From Mycobacterium branderi (GTDB lineage Bacteria > Actinomycetota > Actinomycetes > Mycobacteriales > Mycobacteriaceae): 64,000 nt of DNA. Shown here piece by piece: positions 18,526-28,770 of the stretch (its first letter is position 1; every line of letters starts with the position of its first letter). The notes beneath the pieces were generated by a model. It was not told the DNA's origin. It did no database searches and saw only the letters and a list, made by a program, of their open reading frames with translations. The stretch is from assembly GCF_010728725.1 (NCBI RefSeq), contig NZ_AP022606.1, forward strand, positions 1,116,001 to 1,180,000, given 5' to 3'. A program made the translations under genes and the position numbers.

Positions 18526-20700
18526 ATGCCGATCGCGATAACTCCTGAGCATCAAGACTTGGCCGATTCGGTGCGGTCCCTGGTGGCGCGGGTAGCGCCG
18601 TCGGAGGTTTTGCACGCGGCGCTGGAAACGCCGATCGACAATCCCCCGCCGTATTGGCAGAGCGCGGCCGAACAGGGTTTGCAGGGCGTGCATTTGGCGG
18701 AATCCGTTGGGGGACAAGGCTTTGGCATCCTCGAATTGGCGGTGGTGCTCGCCGAATTCGGCTACGGTGCGGTGCCGGGCCCGTTCGTGCCGTCGGCGAT
18801 TGCCAGCGCGCTGATCTCGGCGCACGACCCGGACACCAAGGTGCTGAACGACCTGGCGTCGGGCGCGGCCATCGCCGCCTACGCGCTGGGCCCCGGCCTG
18901 ACCGCCACCCGGCACGGTGACGGCTTGGTGATCCGCGGCGAGGTCCGGGCGGTGCCGGCGGCCGCGCAGGCGTCGGTGCTGGTGTTGCCGGTGGCCATCG
19001 ACAGCGGCGAGGACTGGGTCGTGCTGCGCGCCGACCAACTCGAGATTGAACCGGTCAAAAGCGTCGACCCACTGCGGCCGATCGCCCATGTGCGCGCCAA
19101 CGCCGTCGAGGTCGGCGACGACGCGGTGCTGAGCAACCTGTCGATGACCACCGCCCACGCCCTGATATCCACGCTGCTGTCCGCCGAGGCCGTCGGCGTC
19201 GCGCGGTGGGCCACCGACACGGCGTCGGAATACGCCAAGATCCGCGAGCAGTTCGGCAGGCCGATCGGCCAGTTCCAGGCCGTCAAGCACAAGTGCGCCG
19301 AGATGGTCGCCGACACCGAGCGGGCCACCGCGGCGGTGTGGGACGCGGCCCGTGCGATCGACGAGGCCAGTCCCGCAGTCGAATTCGCGGCAGCGGTGGC
19401 GGCAACGTTAGCGCCGGCAGCTGCTCAGCGCTGTACCCAGGACTGCATCCAGGTGCACGGCGGGATCGGGTTCACTTGGGAGCACGACACCAACGTGTAC
19501 TACCGGCGCGCGCTGATCCTGGCCGCATCCTTTGGCCGTCGCACCGATTACCCGCAGCGGGTGGTCGACACCGCGACGAGCACCGGGATGCGCGCGCTGA
19601 ACATCGACTTGGATCCGGACACCGAGAAATTGCGTGAGCAGATCCGCGGCGAGGTGGCCGCGCTCAAGGCGATGCCCCGCGACGAGCGCACCGTCGCGAT
19701 CGCCGAGGGCGGCTGGGTGTTGCCGTATCTGCCGAAGCCGTGGGGACGCGCCGCCAGTCCGGTCGAGCAGATCATCATCGCCCAGGAGTTCGAGACCGGG
19801 CGGGTCAAGCGCCCGCAGATCGGCATCGCGTCGTGGATCGTCCCGTCGATCGTGGCGTTCGGCACCGAGGAGCAGAAGCAGCGGTTCCTGCCGCCGACGT
19901 TCCGTGGCGAAATGATCTGGTGCCAGCTGTTTTCCGAGCCGGGCGCCGGATCTGATCTGGCGGGGTTGAGCACCAAGGCCACCAGGGCCGACGGCGGCTG
20001 GCGCATTACCGGGCAGAAGATCTGGACCACCGCCGCGCAGTTCTCGCAGTGGGGCGCGCTGCTGGCCAGGACGGACCCGTCGGCACCGAAACACAACGGC
20101 ATCACCTACTTCCTGCTCGACATGAACAGCGAAGGCGTCGAAGTCAAACCGCTGCGCGAGCTCACCGGCGGCGCGATGTTCAACACCGTCTTCATCGACG
20201 ACGTGTTCGTGCCCGACGAGCTGGTGCTCGGCGAGGTGAACCGCGGCTGGGAGGTCAGCCGCAATACGCTTACCGCCGAACGGGTTTCGATCGGCAGCAG
20301 CGAGGCACCGTTCTTGGCCAACCTCGACGGCTTCGTCGAGTTCATTCGCGACGGCCAATTCGACCAGGCGGCCCACTACCGGGCCGGGCAGTTGATCGCC
20401 GAGGGGCATGCCGCCAAGGTGCTCAACATGCGCTCGACGCTGCTGACGCTGGCCGGCGGCGACGCGATGCCGTCGGCGGCGATCTCCAAACTGCTGTCGA
20501 TGCGCACCGGCCAGGGCTACGCCGAATTCGCGGTGTCCACGTTCGGCACCGACGCCGCCATCGGTGACCCCGAGCAGCTGCCGGGCAAGTGGGCGGAGTA
20601 TCTGTTGGCCAGCCGCGCCACCACGATCTACGGCGGCACGTCGGAGGTACAGCTCAACATCATCGCCGAGCGGCTGTTGGGCCTCCCGCGCGACCCGTAA
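18526..20700 (+). CDS. fadE6: FadE6, two-domain acyl-CoA dehydrogenase
   Basis: 724 residues (Mtb FadE6 is 731). Two acyl-CoA dehydrogenase units are fused: about 1-365, ending in the CIQVHGGIGFTWEHD motif, and about 370-724, ending GGTSEVQLNIIAERLLGLP. The Glu of GGTSE is the expected catalytic base in the second unit. FAD-binding stretches such as WCQLFSEPGAGSDLAG and TGQKIWTT are present only in the C-terminal unit; the N-terminal unit looks partly degenerate, as is usual for fused mycobacterial FadE proteins. It catalyses alpha,beta-dehydrogenation of an acyl-CoA, substrate unknown. It is convergent with fadD2, with a hairpin between them. Confidence 0.92.
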   Translation: MPIAITPEHQDLADSVRSLVARVAPSEVLHAALETPIDNPPPYWQSAAEQGLQGVHLAESVGGQGFGILELAVVLAEFGYGAVPGPFVPSAIASALISAHDPDTKVLNDLASGAAIAAYALGPGLTATRHGDGLVIRGEVRAVPAAAQASVLVLPVAIDSGEDWVVLRADQLEIEPVKSVDPLRPIAHVRANAVEVGDDAVLSNLSMTTAHALISTLLSAEAVGVARWATDTASEYAKIREQFGRPIGQFQAVKHKCAEMVADTERATAAVWDAARAIDEASPAVEFAAAVAATLAPAAAQRCTQDCIQVHGGIGFTWEHDTNVYYRRALILAASFGRRTDYPQRVVDTATSTGMRALNIDLDPDTEKLREQIRGEVAALKAMPRDERTVAIAEGGWVLPYLPKPWGRAASPVEQIIIAQEFETGRVKRPQIGIASWIVPSIVAFGTEEQKQRFLPPTFRGEMIWCQLFSEPGAGSDLAGLSTKATRADGGWRITGQKIWTTAAQFSQWGALLARTDPSAPKHNGITYFLLDMNSEGVEVKPLRELTGGAMFNTVFIDDVFVPDELVLGEVNRGWEVSRNTLTAERVSIGSSEAPFLANLDGFVEFIRDGQFDQAAHYRAGQLIAEGHAAKVLNMRSTLLTLAGGDAMPSAAISKLLSMRTGQGYAEFAVSTFGTDAAIGDPEQLPGKWAEYLLASRATTIYGGTSEVQLNIIAERLLGLPRDP

Positions 20701-20716
20701 GCTTTTCGCGTCGAAA

Positions 20717-20763
20717 TTGCGCTCAGGGTCGTGATTTGTCGAAAACTACAGCCCTGGACGCAA
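20717..20763. terminator. Bidirectional hairpin between fadE6 and fadD2
   Basis: Stem TTGCG + CAGGG (20717-20721, 20724-20728) pairs with CCCTG + CGCAA (20752-20756, 20759-20763), with a 2-nt internal loop on each side and a 23-nt loop. It lies in the 98-bp gap between convergent genes. There is no U tract, as is common for mycobacterial terminators. Confidence 0.5.
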
Positions 20764-20798
20764 TCTGAACGCGCCGCGACACGCGCCCGCCGAAAAAC

Positions 20799-22472
20799 CT
20801 AGACGTCCATCTCGCGCAGTTCGCGTTTGAGGATCTTGCCGGTCGGATTGCGCGGTAGCTCGTCGAGGAAGATCACTTCGCGCGGCACCTTGTAGCGCGC
20901 CAACTGATCTCTCACGTACTTCTTGACGGTGTCCTCGTCGATGTCGGCGCCTTCCTTCTTGACGACGAACGCGCGCAACCGGTGGCCCCACTCCTTGTCC
21001 TCGACGCCAATCGCCGTGGCTTCCACCACATCCGGGTGGCCGGTGATGCAGTCCTCGACTTCGGCGGGGAAGACGTTCTCGCCGCCCGAGACGATCATCT
21101 CGTCGTCGCGGCCGCTGATGTAGAGCAGGCCCTTCTCGTCGAAATAGCCGACGTCGCCTGACGACAACATTCCGTCGATGATCTGCTTGCCCCCGCCGCC
21201 GGTGTAGCCCTCGAACGGAAAGCTGGTGCCGACGAAGATCCAGCCGACCTCACCCTGGGGCAACTCTTTGCCGTTTTCGTCGAAGATCTTGACCCGCACC
21301 CCCTTGACAACAGGTCCGGCCGTCGACGAATTGTATTGCAAATGTTTGGGTTCCGCGATCGTGGCGAACGCGATCTCCGTCGAGCCGTACATGTTGTAGA
21401 CCACCGGCCCGAAGTCCTTGAGCGCGCGTTCGGCCACGTCGGCGTTCAGCGCGGAGCCGGACGCGAAGATGATCCGCAAGCTCGACAGGTCGGGCTTGGA
21501 GTCCATCTTTTCCAGCGCATCAAGCATCCGCGCCAACATCACCGGCACGACCACAACCGCCGTCACTTTGTACTTTTCGATGTCTTCGAGCACCTGCGGC
21601 GGCTTGAACTTGCGGTGCAACACCAGCGTCGAGCCCAGGAAAGCCCCGATGGTGGCGTGCAGGAAGCCCAGCGCGTGAAACATCGGCGCCGGCAGCGCCG
21701 TCACCTCGCCGGCCTTGAACGGGACATGCGACAGGATGCCGCCGATCGGGGCCAGGGTTGGCGGGGTGCTGCGGTTCGCACCCTTCGGCGTGCCGGTGGT
21801 GCCGCTGGTCAAAATGATGATCGAGGAGTGCTTGCTTGCCTTGGGTGCCGGCGTGCCGCTGCTGCGTTCGATCAGTTCCGCGAGCGTCTCATCGGTGCTG
21901 CCCGAATCCTTGTCCGAGTCGGGATTGGTCCCCAGGGCCCGCAGCTTGCCCAACGGCGGTTCGGCCTTGCGGACGTCTTCGGTGTACTCGTCGTCGTAGA
22001 TGATCAGTTTGGCGTCTTCGCGCTCCGACACCTCCTTGATCTGCGGGCCGGAGAACGAGCTGTTCAGCAAGATGATGCGGGCACCGACCCGGGCGCACCC
22101 GTACTCCGCGATGGCGAACCAGCGGCTGTTGCGCGCCAGAAGCGCAACCCCGTCGCCGCCTTTGACGCCCTTGTCCAGCAGACCGTGGGCGACGGCGTTG
22201 GCGGCGTCGTCGAGTTCCTTCCAGGTCAACTCGCCGTCGTCGTCGATGATCGCCACCTTGTCGGGAGTGCGCCGCGCGTGCAGGGCGGGCAGCATGCCGA
22301 TCTCGCCCCACTTGCGGATGTCGTTCACCATCGCCGCCACGTTCTGCGGCGCCTCGATCGGGAACCCGCCCGCTTCGAAGATCTTGCGCACGTAGTGCAG
22401 TTCGGCCAGGCCGCGGGACGCATACTGCTGGACTTTGGCCACGGCCCCGAACGGGTCAAGCAAACTAGGCAT
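20799..22472 (-). CDS. fadD2: FadD2, fatty-acyl-CoA ligase
   Basis: 557 residues (Mtb FadD2 is 560). ANL-superfamily adenylating enzyme: the P-loop LTSGTTGTPKG is at 221-231, YGSTE near the middle, the YISGRDDEMIVSGGENVFP hinge region follows, and the C-terminal catalytic Lys is Lys546 in PTGK. It activates a fatty acid to acyl-AMP and then acyl-CoA, feeding FadE6-type oxidation. It is cytosolic or membrane-associated with no signal peptide. It is convergent with fadE6 and divergent from the Prim-PolC gene across 56 bp. Confidence 0.93.
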   Translation of the reverse strand: MPSLLDPFGAVAKVQQYASRGLAELHYVRKIFEAGGFPIEAPQNVAAMVNDIRKWGEIGMLPALHARRTPDKVAIIDDDGELTWKELDDAANAVAHGLLDKGVKGGDGVALLARNSRWFAIAEYGCARVGARIILLNSSFSGPQIKEVSEREDAKLIIYDDEYTEDVRKAEPPLGKLRALGTNPDSDKDSGSTDETLAELIERSSGTPAPKASKHSSIIILTSGTTGTPKGANRSTPPTLAPIGGILSHVPFKAGEVTALPAPMFHALGFLHATIGAFLGSTLVLHRKFKPPQVLEDIEKYKVTAVVVVPVMLARMLDALEKMDSKPDLSSLRIIFASGSALNADVAERALKDFGPVVYNMYGSTEIAFATIAEPKHLQYNSSTAGPVVKGVRVKIFDENGKELPQGEVGWIFVGTSFPFEGYTGGGGKQIIDGMLSSGDVGYFDEKGLLYISGRDDEMIVSGGENVFPAEVEDCITGHPDVVEATAIGVEDKEWGHRLRAFVVKKEGADIDEDTVKKYVRDQLARYKVPREVIFLDELPRNPTGKILKRELREMDV

Positions 22473-22528
22473 GACCCCACCATATGTGACCCACGTCGCA
22501 GTCCGACCGGGAAAATTACCATGAACCC

Positions 22529-23743
22529 ATGACCGGCCCGGTGACCCTGGAAATCGGTGGGCGCCGGGTCCGGATCACCCATCCGGACAAGGTGATTTTC
22601 CCGGCTGCCGGCCACACCAAGCTGGACCTGATCCACTACTACCTGGCCGTCGCCGACGGGGCGCTACGAGGTGTGGCAGGCCGACCAATGATCCTGAAGC
22701 GTTTCGTCAAAGGCATCGACCAGGAAGCGATCTTCCAGAAGCGCGCGCCCGCCAAGCGGCCGGACTGGGTCGACGTCGCCGAACTGCGCTACGCGTCGGG
22801 CACCTCGGCCGCCGAGGCCGTCATTCACGATCCCGCCGGGCTGGCGTGGGCGGTCAACCTCGGCTGCGTCGACCTCAACCCACACCCGGTGCTCGCGCAA
22901 GACCTCGACCACCCCGACGAGTTGCGGGTCGACCTGGACCCGATGCCCGGCGTCGAGTGGCCCCAGATCGTCGACGTGGCCGCCGTCGCTCGTGAGGTCC
23001 TCGAGGACTACGGGTTGACGCCGTGGCCCAAGACGTCGGGGTCGCGGGGCTTCCATATCTATGCGCGCATCGCGCCGGACTGGACGTTTCGGCAGGTGCG
23101 GCTGGCCGCCCAGACGGTGGCCCGCGAGGTCGAGCGACGCGCGCCGGAGCTGGCCACCGCCCGGTGGTGGAAGGAGGAACGCCAGGGGGTGTTCGTCGAC
23201 TTCAACCAAAACGCCAAGGACCGCACGGTCGCGTCGGCGTATTCGGTGCGGGCCACGCCGGACGCGCGGGTGTCCACGCCGCTGCACTGGGACGAGGTCG
23301 CCGGCTGCGATCCGGCCGCGTTCACGATGGCCAGCGTGCCAGCCCGCTTCGCCGACGTCGGCGACCCGTGGGCGGGCATGGACTCCGAAACGGCCGGCCT
23401 GGAACGGCTGCTGGTGCTGGCCGAAGAACTCGGCCCCGCCGAGAAAGCGCCGAAAGGCGCCCGCAAACGAGCGGGACCGGGCCGCCGCCAGTCCCCGATG
23501 CCGCTCATCGAGATCGCCCGCACCAAGACCAAGGACGAGGCGATGGCCGCGTTGGACACCTGGCGGGACCGCTACCCCGCCGCCGCCGATCGGCTGCAGC
23601 CGGCCGACGTGCTGGTCGACGGGATGCGCGGGCCGAGTTCCATCTGGTATCGGATCCGGATCAACCTGCAGCATGTGCCGGAAGACCAGCGGCCGCCACA
23701 GGAGCAGTTGATCGCCGACTACAGCCCATGGCCGACGCGTTAA
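22529..23743 (+). CDS. Prim-PolC, LigD-type polymerase/primase (Rv0269c-like)
   Basis: 404 residues (Mtb Rv0269c about 397). A stand-alone member of the archaeo-eukaryotic primase superfamily, like the polymerase domain of LigD. The metal-binding motif DLDP lies in ELRVDLDPMPG, followed by SGSRGFHIY and later VFVDFNQNAKDRT, all typical of LigD-Pol. These enzymes fill short gaps, often with ribonucleotides, in base-excision or NHEJ-type repair. There is no ligase or nuclease domain. A basic linker (about 305-325, KGARKRAGPGRRQ) may bind DNA. The next gene, fecB2, starts 38 bp downstream. Confidence 0.88.
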   Translation: MTGPVTLEIGGRRVRITHPDKVIFPAAGHTKLDLIHYYLAVADGALRGVAGRPMILKRFVKGIDQEAIFQKRAPAKRPDWVDVAELRYASGTSAAEAVIHDPAGLAWAVNLGCVDLNPHPVLAQDLDHPDELRVDLDPMPGVEWPQIVDVAAVAREVLEDYGLTPWPKTSGSRGFHIYARIAPDWTFRQVRLAAQTVAREVERRAPELATARWWKEERQGVFVDFNQNAKDRTVASAYSVRATPDARVSTPLHWDEVAGCDPAAFTMASVPARFADVGDPWAGMDSETAGLERLLVLAEELGPAEKAPKGARKRAGPGRRQSPMPLIEIARTKTKDEAMAALDTWRDRYPAAADRLQPADVLVDGMRGPSSIWYRIRINLQHVPEDQRPPQEQLIADYSPWPTR

Positions 23744-23781
23744 GTGGCCCGCCGCGTCGCTGTATAGGAGAGAATCGCTGC

Positions 23782-24771
23782 ATGCGCGCGACTGACCGGG
23801 TTCTGGGTCGGCGCGAATTCCTGGGCGTTGCCGGCGCGGCCGGGCTGCTGACCGCCGCGGCCGCGTGCTCGTCGCACAAACCGGCGCCAAGGACCGATGG
23901 CGCTGGGCCCGTGACGATCCCGCATGTGTTCGGCGAGACAACCATCCCGGCGCCACCCAAGCGGGTGGTCAGCGCCGGCTACACCGGACAGGACGACTTG
24001 CTGGCGGTCGGGGTCGTGCCGATCGCGGTGACCAACTGGTTCGGCGACCAGCCGTTCGCGGTGTGGCCCTGGGCCCAACCGAAACTGGGCGACGCCAAAC
24101 CCGTTGTGCTGAACCTGGATAACGGAATTCCGGTCGACCAGATCGCCAGACTGAAACCGGATCTGATCGTGGCGACCAACGCCGGCGTCGACGCCGACAC
24201 CTACCAAAAGCTCGCCGCAGTCGCGCCCACGATCGCACAGGCCGACGGCGAGGCGTTCTTCGAACCGTGGAAGCAGCAAGCCACCGCCATCGGCCAAGCG
24301 GTCTTCCAAGCCGACCAGATGAAGTCACTGATCGACGGCGTCGACCAGAAGTTCACGTCGCTCGCCCAGCAGAACCCGCAATTCAAGGGCAAGAAGGTAC
24401 TGCTGCTGCAGGGTCGGCTCTACCAAGACAATGCCGTGGCGACTACGGGTTGGCGTACGGAGTTCTTGACCCAGATGGGTCTGGTGGTCAGCGACAGCAT
24501 CGCTTCATTCGCCGTCGATTCGCAGCGCGCGTTCATTCCTCGCGACAAGATGCAGGGCGTGCTCGCCGCGGCCGACGTGCTGATCTGGACCACCGACGGC
24601 GAGCAGGATCAGCAGGCGCTGCTGACCGTCCCCGAGGTGGCCGCCCGGCAGAGCCACAGCGTTTTCACCACCAAGGATCAAGCCGGCGCAATCGCCTTTG
24701 CCTCCCCGCTGAGCTACCCGGTGGTGGCCGACCAATTGCCGCCGCTGATCACGAAAGCCCTTGGCGTCTAA
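23782..24771 (+). CDS. fecB2: FecB2, periplasmic iron-siderophore binding lipoprotein
   Basis: 329 residues. A Tat-type signal (RREFLGVAGAAG) leads into a lipobox-like TAAAAC, so Cys32 is probably the lipidated residue. The mature part is a FepB/FecB-type class III substrate-binding protein: KRVVSAGYTGQDDLLAVGVVP, then LKPDLIVATNAG and LLLQGRLY. AGGAGAG lies 9 bases before the ATG at 23782. It corresponds to Mtb Rv0265c. No permease or ATPase gene is adjacent, so it either works with a distant transporter or acts as a ligand-binding receptor. I see no IdeR box in the short upstream gap. Confidence 0.87.
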   Translation: MRATDRVLGRREFLGVAGAAGLLTAAAACSSHKPAPRTDGAGPVTIPHVFGETTIPAPPKRVVSAGYTGQDDLLAVGVVPIAVTNWFGDQPFAVWPWAQPKLGDAKPVVLNLDNGIPVDQIARLKPDLIVATNAGVDADTYQKLAAVAPTIAQADGEAFFEPWKQQATAIGQAVFQADQMKSLIDGVDQKFTSLAQQNPQFKGKKVLLLQGRLYQDNAVATTGWRTEFLTQMGLVVSDSIASFAVDSQRAFIPRDKMQGVLAAADVLIWTTDGEQDQQALLTVPEVAARQSHSVFTTKDQAGAIAFASPLSYPVVADQLPPLITKALGV

Positions 24772-24845
24772 GCATTTGCTAAGGCTGCTCTGGCAGTGCT
24801 CGAAAAATTCTCGCCGCCTCGCAAACCCGGAGTTACTGTCGAGTA

Positions 24846-25496
24846 ATGAGCGTGGCACTGGATCTGACGGTGGCCAACACCGTCCTCGACTACGGCGATC
24901 GGGCGCTGCTGCTGCAGTTCGACAGCACCGCCGAGGTGCTGGCGGCCACCGCTGCGCTGCGCGAGGCGGCGCTGCCCGGCGTCCTCGACATCGTCCCGGC
25001 TTCCCGCACCGTGCTGGTTAAGCTCGACAGCCCGCGCTACCAGGGCGTCGTCCGTCATCGCCTGCGCGGGTTGCGGGTGGATACCGACACCGTCGAGACC
25101 GCGCCGCCGCACGGAAGCGTCGAAGTGGTGATCGACGTCGTCTACGACGGCGCCGACCTCGCCGAGGTCGCCGAGCGCACCGGGCTGAGCACCGCTCAAG
25201 TCATCAACGCGCACACTTCGACGCCATGGCGGGTCGGATTCGCCGGTTTCGCACCGGGTTTCGCGTACCTGGTGGGCGGCGACGAGCGGCTGGCGGTACC
25301 ACGGCGATCGGAGCCGCGGCCCTCAGTGCCGGCCGGCGCGGTGGCCCTGGCCGGTGAGTTCAGCGGCATCTATCCGCGTCGGTCCCCCGGCGGGTGGCAG
25401 CTGATCGGCCACACCGACGCGGTCCTGTGGGATATCGACCGTCCCAACCCGGCGCTGCTGACGCCGGGCATGTGGGTCCAGTTCCGAGCCGCGTAA
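24846..25496 (+). CDS. pxpB: 5-oxoprolinase subunit PxpB (KipI-like)
   Basis: 216 residues. Family motifs: [11 protein letters not shown] at the N-terminus, then [22 protein letters not shown] and [17 protein letters not shown], the PxpB/KipI signature. With PxpC and PxpA this forms an ATP-dependent 5-oxoprolinase that converts pyroglutamate to glutamate. The pxpC gene follows 11 bp downstream. No pxpA (LamB/YcsF) gene is in the window. It corresponds to Mtb Rv0264c. Confidence 0.88.
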   Translation: MSVALDLTVANTVLDYGDRALLLQFDSTAEVLAATAALREAALPGVLDIVPASRTVLVKLDSPRYQGVVRHRLRGLRVDTDTVETAPPHGSVEVVIDVVYDGADLAEVAERTGLSTAQVINAHTSTPWRVGFAGFAPGFAYLVGGDERLAVPRRSEPRPSVPAGAVALAGEFSGIYPRRSPGGWQLIGHTDAVLWDIDRPNPALLTPGMWVQFRAA

Positions 25497-25507
25497 GGAG
25501 ATCACCG

Positions 25508-26425
25508 GTGACCACTTTGGAAATCCTGCGCACCGGACCGCTGGCACTGGTCCAGGACCTCGGACGGGTCGGACTCGCCCACCTCGGCGTCACCCGGTCG
25601 GGGGCCGCCGACCGCCGTTCGCACACCCTGGCCAACCGACTGGTGGCCAACCCCGACGACCGCGCCACCATCGAGGTGACCTTCGGCGGTTTTTCGGCCC
25701 GGGTCCGCGGCGGCGACGTCGACATCGCGGTCACCGGCGCCGACACCGACCCGACGGTCAACGGAATTGCCTTCGGCAACAACAGCATTCACCACGTCCG
25801 CGACGGCGACGTGATCTCGCTGGGCACGCCGTACTCCGGCCTGCGCAGCTATCTGAGCGTCCGCGGCGGCATCGACGTGACACCGGTGCTCGGCTCGCGC
25901 AGCTACGACGTGATGTCGGCGATCGGGCCGCTGCCGCTGCAGCCCGGTGACGTGCTGCCGGTCGGCGAGCACACCGACGACTACCCCGAACTCGACCAGG
26001 CGCCGGTCGCCGGGATCGACGAGCACCTCGTGGAACTGATGGTGGTGCCCGGCCCGCGCGACGACTGGCTGGCCGATCCCGACGCGCTGGTGCACACCAT
26101 CTGGATGGTCTCCGACCGCAGCGACCGGGTGGGGATGCGTCTGGAGGGACGGCCGCTGCAATACCGCTGGCCGGATCGTCAGCTACCCAGTGAAGGAGCC
26201 ACCCGCGGCGCAATCCAGGTGCCGCCCAACGGTTTACCCGTGATACTGGGCCCGGATCACCCGGTGACGGGCGGCTATCCGGTAGTCGGCGTCGTCGCCG
26301 ACGACGACGTCGACAAGCTGGCCCAGGTGCGCCCCGGCCAATACGTCCGGCTGCACTGGTGCCGGCACAGGTCGCCGCTGGCGGCGGTTTCCGGCTCCGT
26401 GACGGCGGGCCCCTCGGCCTGGTAG
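25508..26425 (+). CDS. pxpC: 5-oxoprolinase subunit PxpC (KipA-like)
   Basis: 305 residues (Mtb Rv0263c is 300). Start GTG 25508; AAGGAG overlaps the end of the pxpB stop codon and lies 7 bases upstream. Typical motifs: [45 protein letters not shown] and [25 protein letters not shown]. It is the biotin-independent carboxylase-like partner of PxpB. The two genes are clearly an operon, and aac starts 9 bp further on. Confidence 0.88.
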   Translation: MTTLEILRTGPLALVQDLGRVGLAHLGVTRSGAADRRSHTLANRLVANPDDRATIEVTFGGFSARVRGGDVDIAVTGADTDPTVNGIAFGNNSIHHVRDGDVISLGTPYSGLRSYLSVRGGIDVTPVLGSRSYDVMSAIGPLPLQPGDVLPVGEHTDDYPELDQAPVAGIDEHLVELMVVPGPRDDWLADPDALVHTIWMVSDRSDRVGMRLEGRPLQYRWPDRQLPSEGATRGAIQVPPNGLPVILGPDHPVTGGYPVVGVVADDDVDKLAQVRPGQYVRLHWCRHRSPLAAVSGSVTAGPSAW

Positions 26426-26980
<555 letters not shown>

Positions 26981-27160
26981 TCACCGGTATTCCGCTCCTA
27001 CGCAACGGGTTTCGCTAGGTGACCCGGCCTCCGAACCAAATGTGATACGCGCCACGCGCGCCGGACGAATCACACCGCGTCACACAGCCGGTGATCGGAA
27101 GTTCACATCAGGGACACGCCGGACAGCTTTCGGGCAACAAAGAATTCCTAGCGTGGCCGC

Positions 27161-28570
27161 ATGCCACGTACACATTTGATCACCGACTGGGATCCCGAGG
27201 ACGTTGTGGCCTGGGAGGCCGGTAACAAGAACATCGCCCGCCGCAACCTGATCTGGTCGGTGGTGGCCGAGCATGTCGGCTTCTCGATCTGGTCCATCTG
27301 GTCGGTGCTGGTGTTGTTCATGCCGCAGGCCGTGTACGGCTTTTCGGCCGGCGACAAGTTCCTGTTGGCCGCCACCGCCACCCTGGTCGGTGCCTTCCTG
27401 CGCATTCCCTACACCCTGGCCACCGCGACGTTCGGCGGCCGGAACTGGACGATGTTCTCGGCGTTCGTGCTGCTGATCCCGACGGTCAGCACCATGTGGC
27501 TGCTGGCCCACCCCGGTCTGCCGCTGTGGCCGTACCTGGTGTGCGCGGCGTTGACAGGCTTCGGGGGCGGCAACTTCGCGTCGTCGATGACCAACATCAA
27601 CGCGTTCTACCCGCAGCGGCTCAAGGGTTGGGCGCTGGGCCTCAACGCCGGTGGCGGCAACATCGGGGTGCCGACGATCCAGTTGGTCGGGCTGCTGGTC
27701 ATCGCCACCGCCGGCAACCGGCAGCCCTACTGGGTATGCGCGTTCTATCTGATCTTTCTGGCGGTCGCCGGAGTGGGTGCGGCGTTGTTCATGGACAACT
27801 TGGACCACCACAAGATCGACGTCACCGCAATGCGGTCCATTCTGTCCATGCGCGACACCTGGATCATCGCGTTGTTGTACGTCGGCACGTTTGGGTCGTT
27901 CATCGGTTTCTCGTTCGCATTCGGCCAGATCCTGCAGATCAACTTCGCCGCCGGCGGCCAGAGCGCCGCACAGGCCGCGCTCCACGCCGCCCAGATCGCC
28001 TTCATCGGGCCGCTGCTGGGATCGGTGTCGCGGGTATACGGCGGAAAGCTTGCCGACCGCGTCGGCGGCGGGCGCATCACGCTGGTTACGTTCACCGGAA
28101 TGATTTTGGCCGCCGGGCTGCTGATCGGCGCCAGCACGCTCGACGACAACACCCGCGGCCCCGCGACGGGTGCCACCATGGTCGGGTATGTCGTCGGTTT
28201 CGTCGCGCTGTTCGTGTTGTCCGGCATAGGAAATGGCTCGGTATACAAGATGATTCCGTCGATTTTCGACGCGCGCAGCCGATCGTTGAACGCCACCGAA
28301 GCCGAGCGCCAGCATTGGTCACGGGCCATGTCCGGAGCATTGATCGGGCTCGCCGGTGCCATCGGCGCCCTCGGCGGCGTCGGCATCAATCTGGCGCTGC
28401 GCCAGTCCTATTTGAGCAACGGCTCGGCGACGGCAGCGTTCTGGGTCTTCGTGTCGTTCTACGTCGGTGCGTCGATCCTGACCTGGGCGCGCTACGTTCG
28501 CCGGCCGATGCGGACACCCGCCGCGGCATCCGACGTGGTGTCGCCGGCTGCCGCATTTGCCCAAACATGA
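27161..28570 (+). CDS. narK3: NarK3, nitrate/nitrite transporter (MFS)
   Basis: 469 residues, the length of Mtb NarK3 (Rv0261c). Major-facilitator protein with about 12 membrane helices; nitrate-porter signatures are GFGGGNFASSMTNINAFYP and LSGIGNGSVYKMIP, both Gly-rich NNP motifs. It moves nitrate and/or nitrite across the inner membrane. The 180-bp upstream gap contains repeated TCACAC elements but no motif I trust. A close paralogue follows at 28961-30361 after a 390-bp gap with strong secondary structure. Confidence 0.92.
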   Translation: MPRTHLITDWDPEDVVAWEAGNKNIARRNLIWSVVAEHVGFSIWSIWSVLVLFMPQAVYGFSAGDKFLLAATATLVGAFLRIPYTLATATFGGRNWTMFSAFVLLIPTVSTMWLLAHPGLPLWPYLVCAALTGFGGGNFASSMTNINAFYPQRLKGWALGLNAGGGNIGVPTIQLVGLLVIATAGNRQPYWVCAFYLIFLAVAGVGAALFMDNLDHHKIDVTAMRSILSMRDTWIIALLYVGTFGSFIGFSFAFGQILQINFAAGGQSAAQAALHAAQIAFIGPLLGSVSRVYGGKLADRVGGGRITLVTFTGMILAAGLLIGASTLDDNTRGPATGATMVGYVVGFVALFVLSGIGNGSVYKMIPSIFDARSRSLNATEAERQHWSRAMSGALIGLAGAIGALGGVGINLALRQSYLSNGSATAAFWVFVSFYVGASILTWARYVRRPMRTPAAASDVVSPAAAFAQT

Positions 28571-28770
28571 CGAACGCAATGCGTTGGGACCAGGACCAAC
28601 TGAGCTAGCAAGTCAAAAGCGGCCGCGAAGCATACTGTGGTGCAACGACGTTGCGCAACTCAGTAGTCTGCCAGCGTCCTTTCAGCTAACTGGGACACAA
28701 CTTTCAGGCGCTATCGCCCGATCTGGCTTGACCGGGTTTGGGTCCTGAGGTGAGATTGCCGAATACATCG

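Noticed and set aside
27035..27095. CRP-like elements (TGTGAT ... ATCACA, repeated TCACAC) before narK3
   Set aside because: Half-site spacing and orientation do not fit TGTGA-N6-TCACA.
28690..28710. DosR-like box (CTGGGACACAACTTTCAGG) upstream of the second narK
   Set aside because: Only the GGGAC half fits TTSGGGACTWWAGTCCCSAA; the second half is lost.
28557..28748. Possible 63-aa ORF in the gap between the narK genes
   Set aside because: It overlaps the end of narK3, has no ribosome site and no coherent composition.
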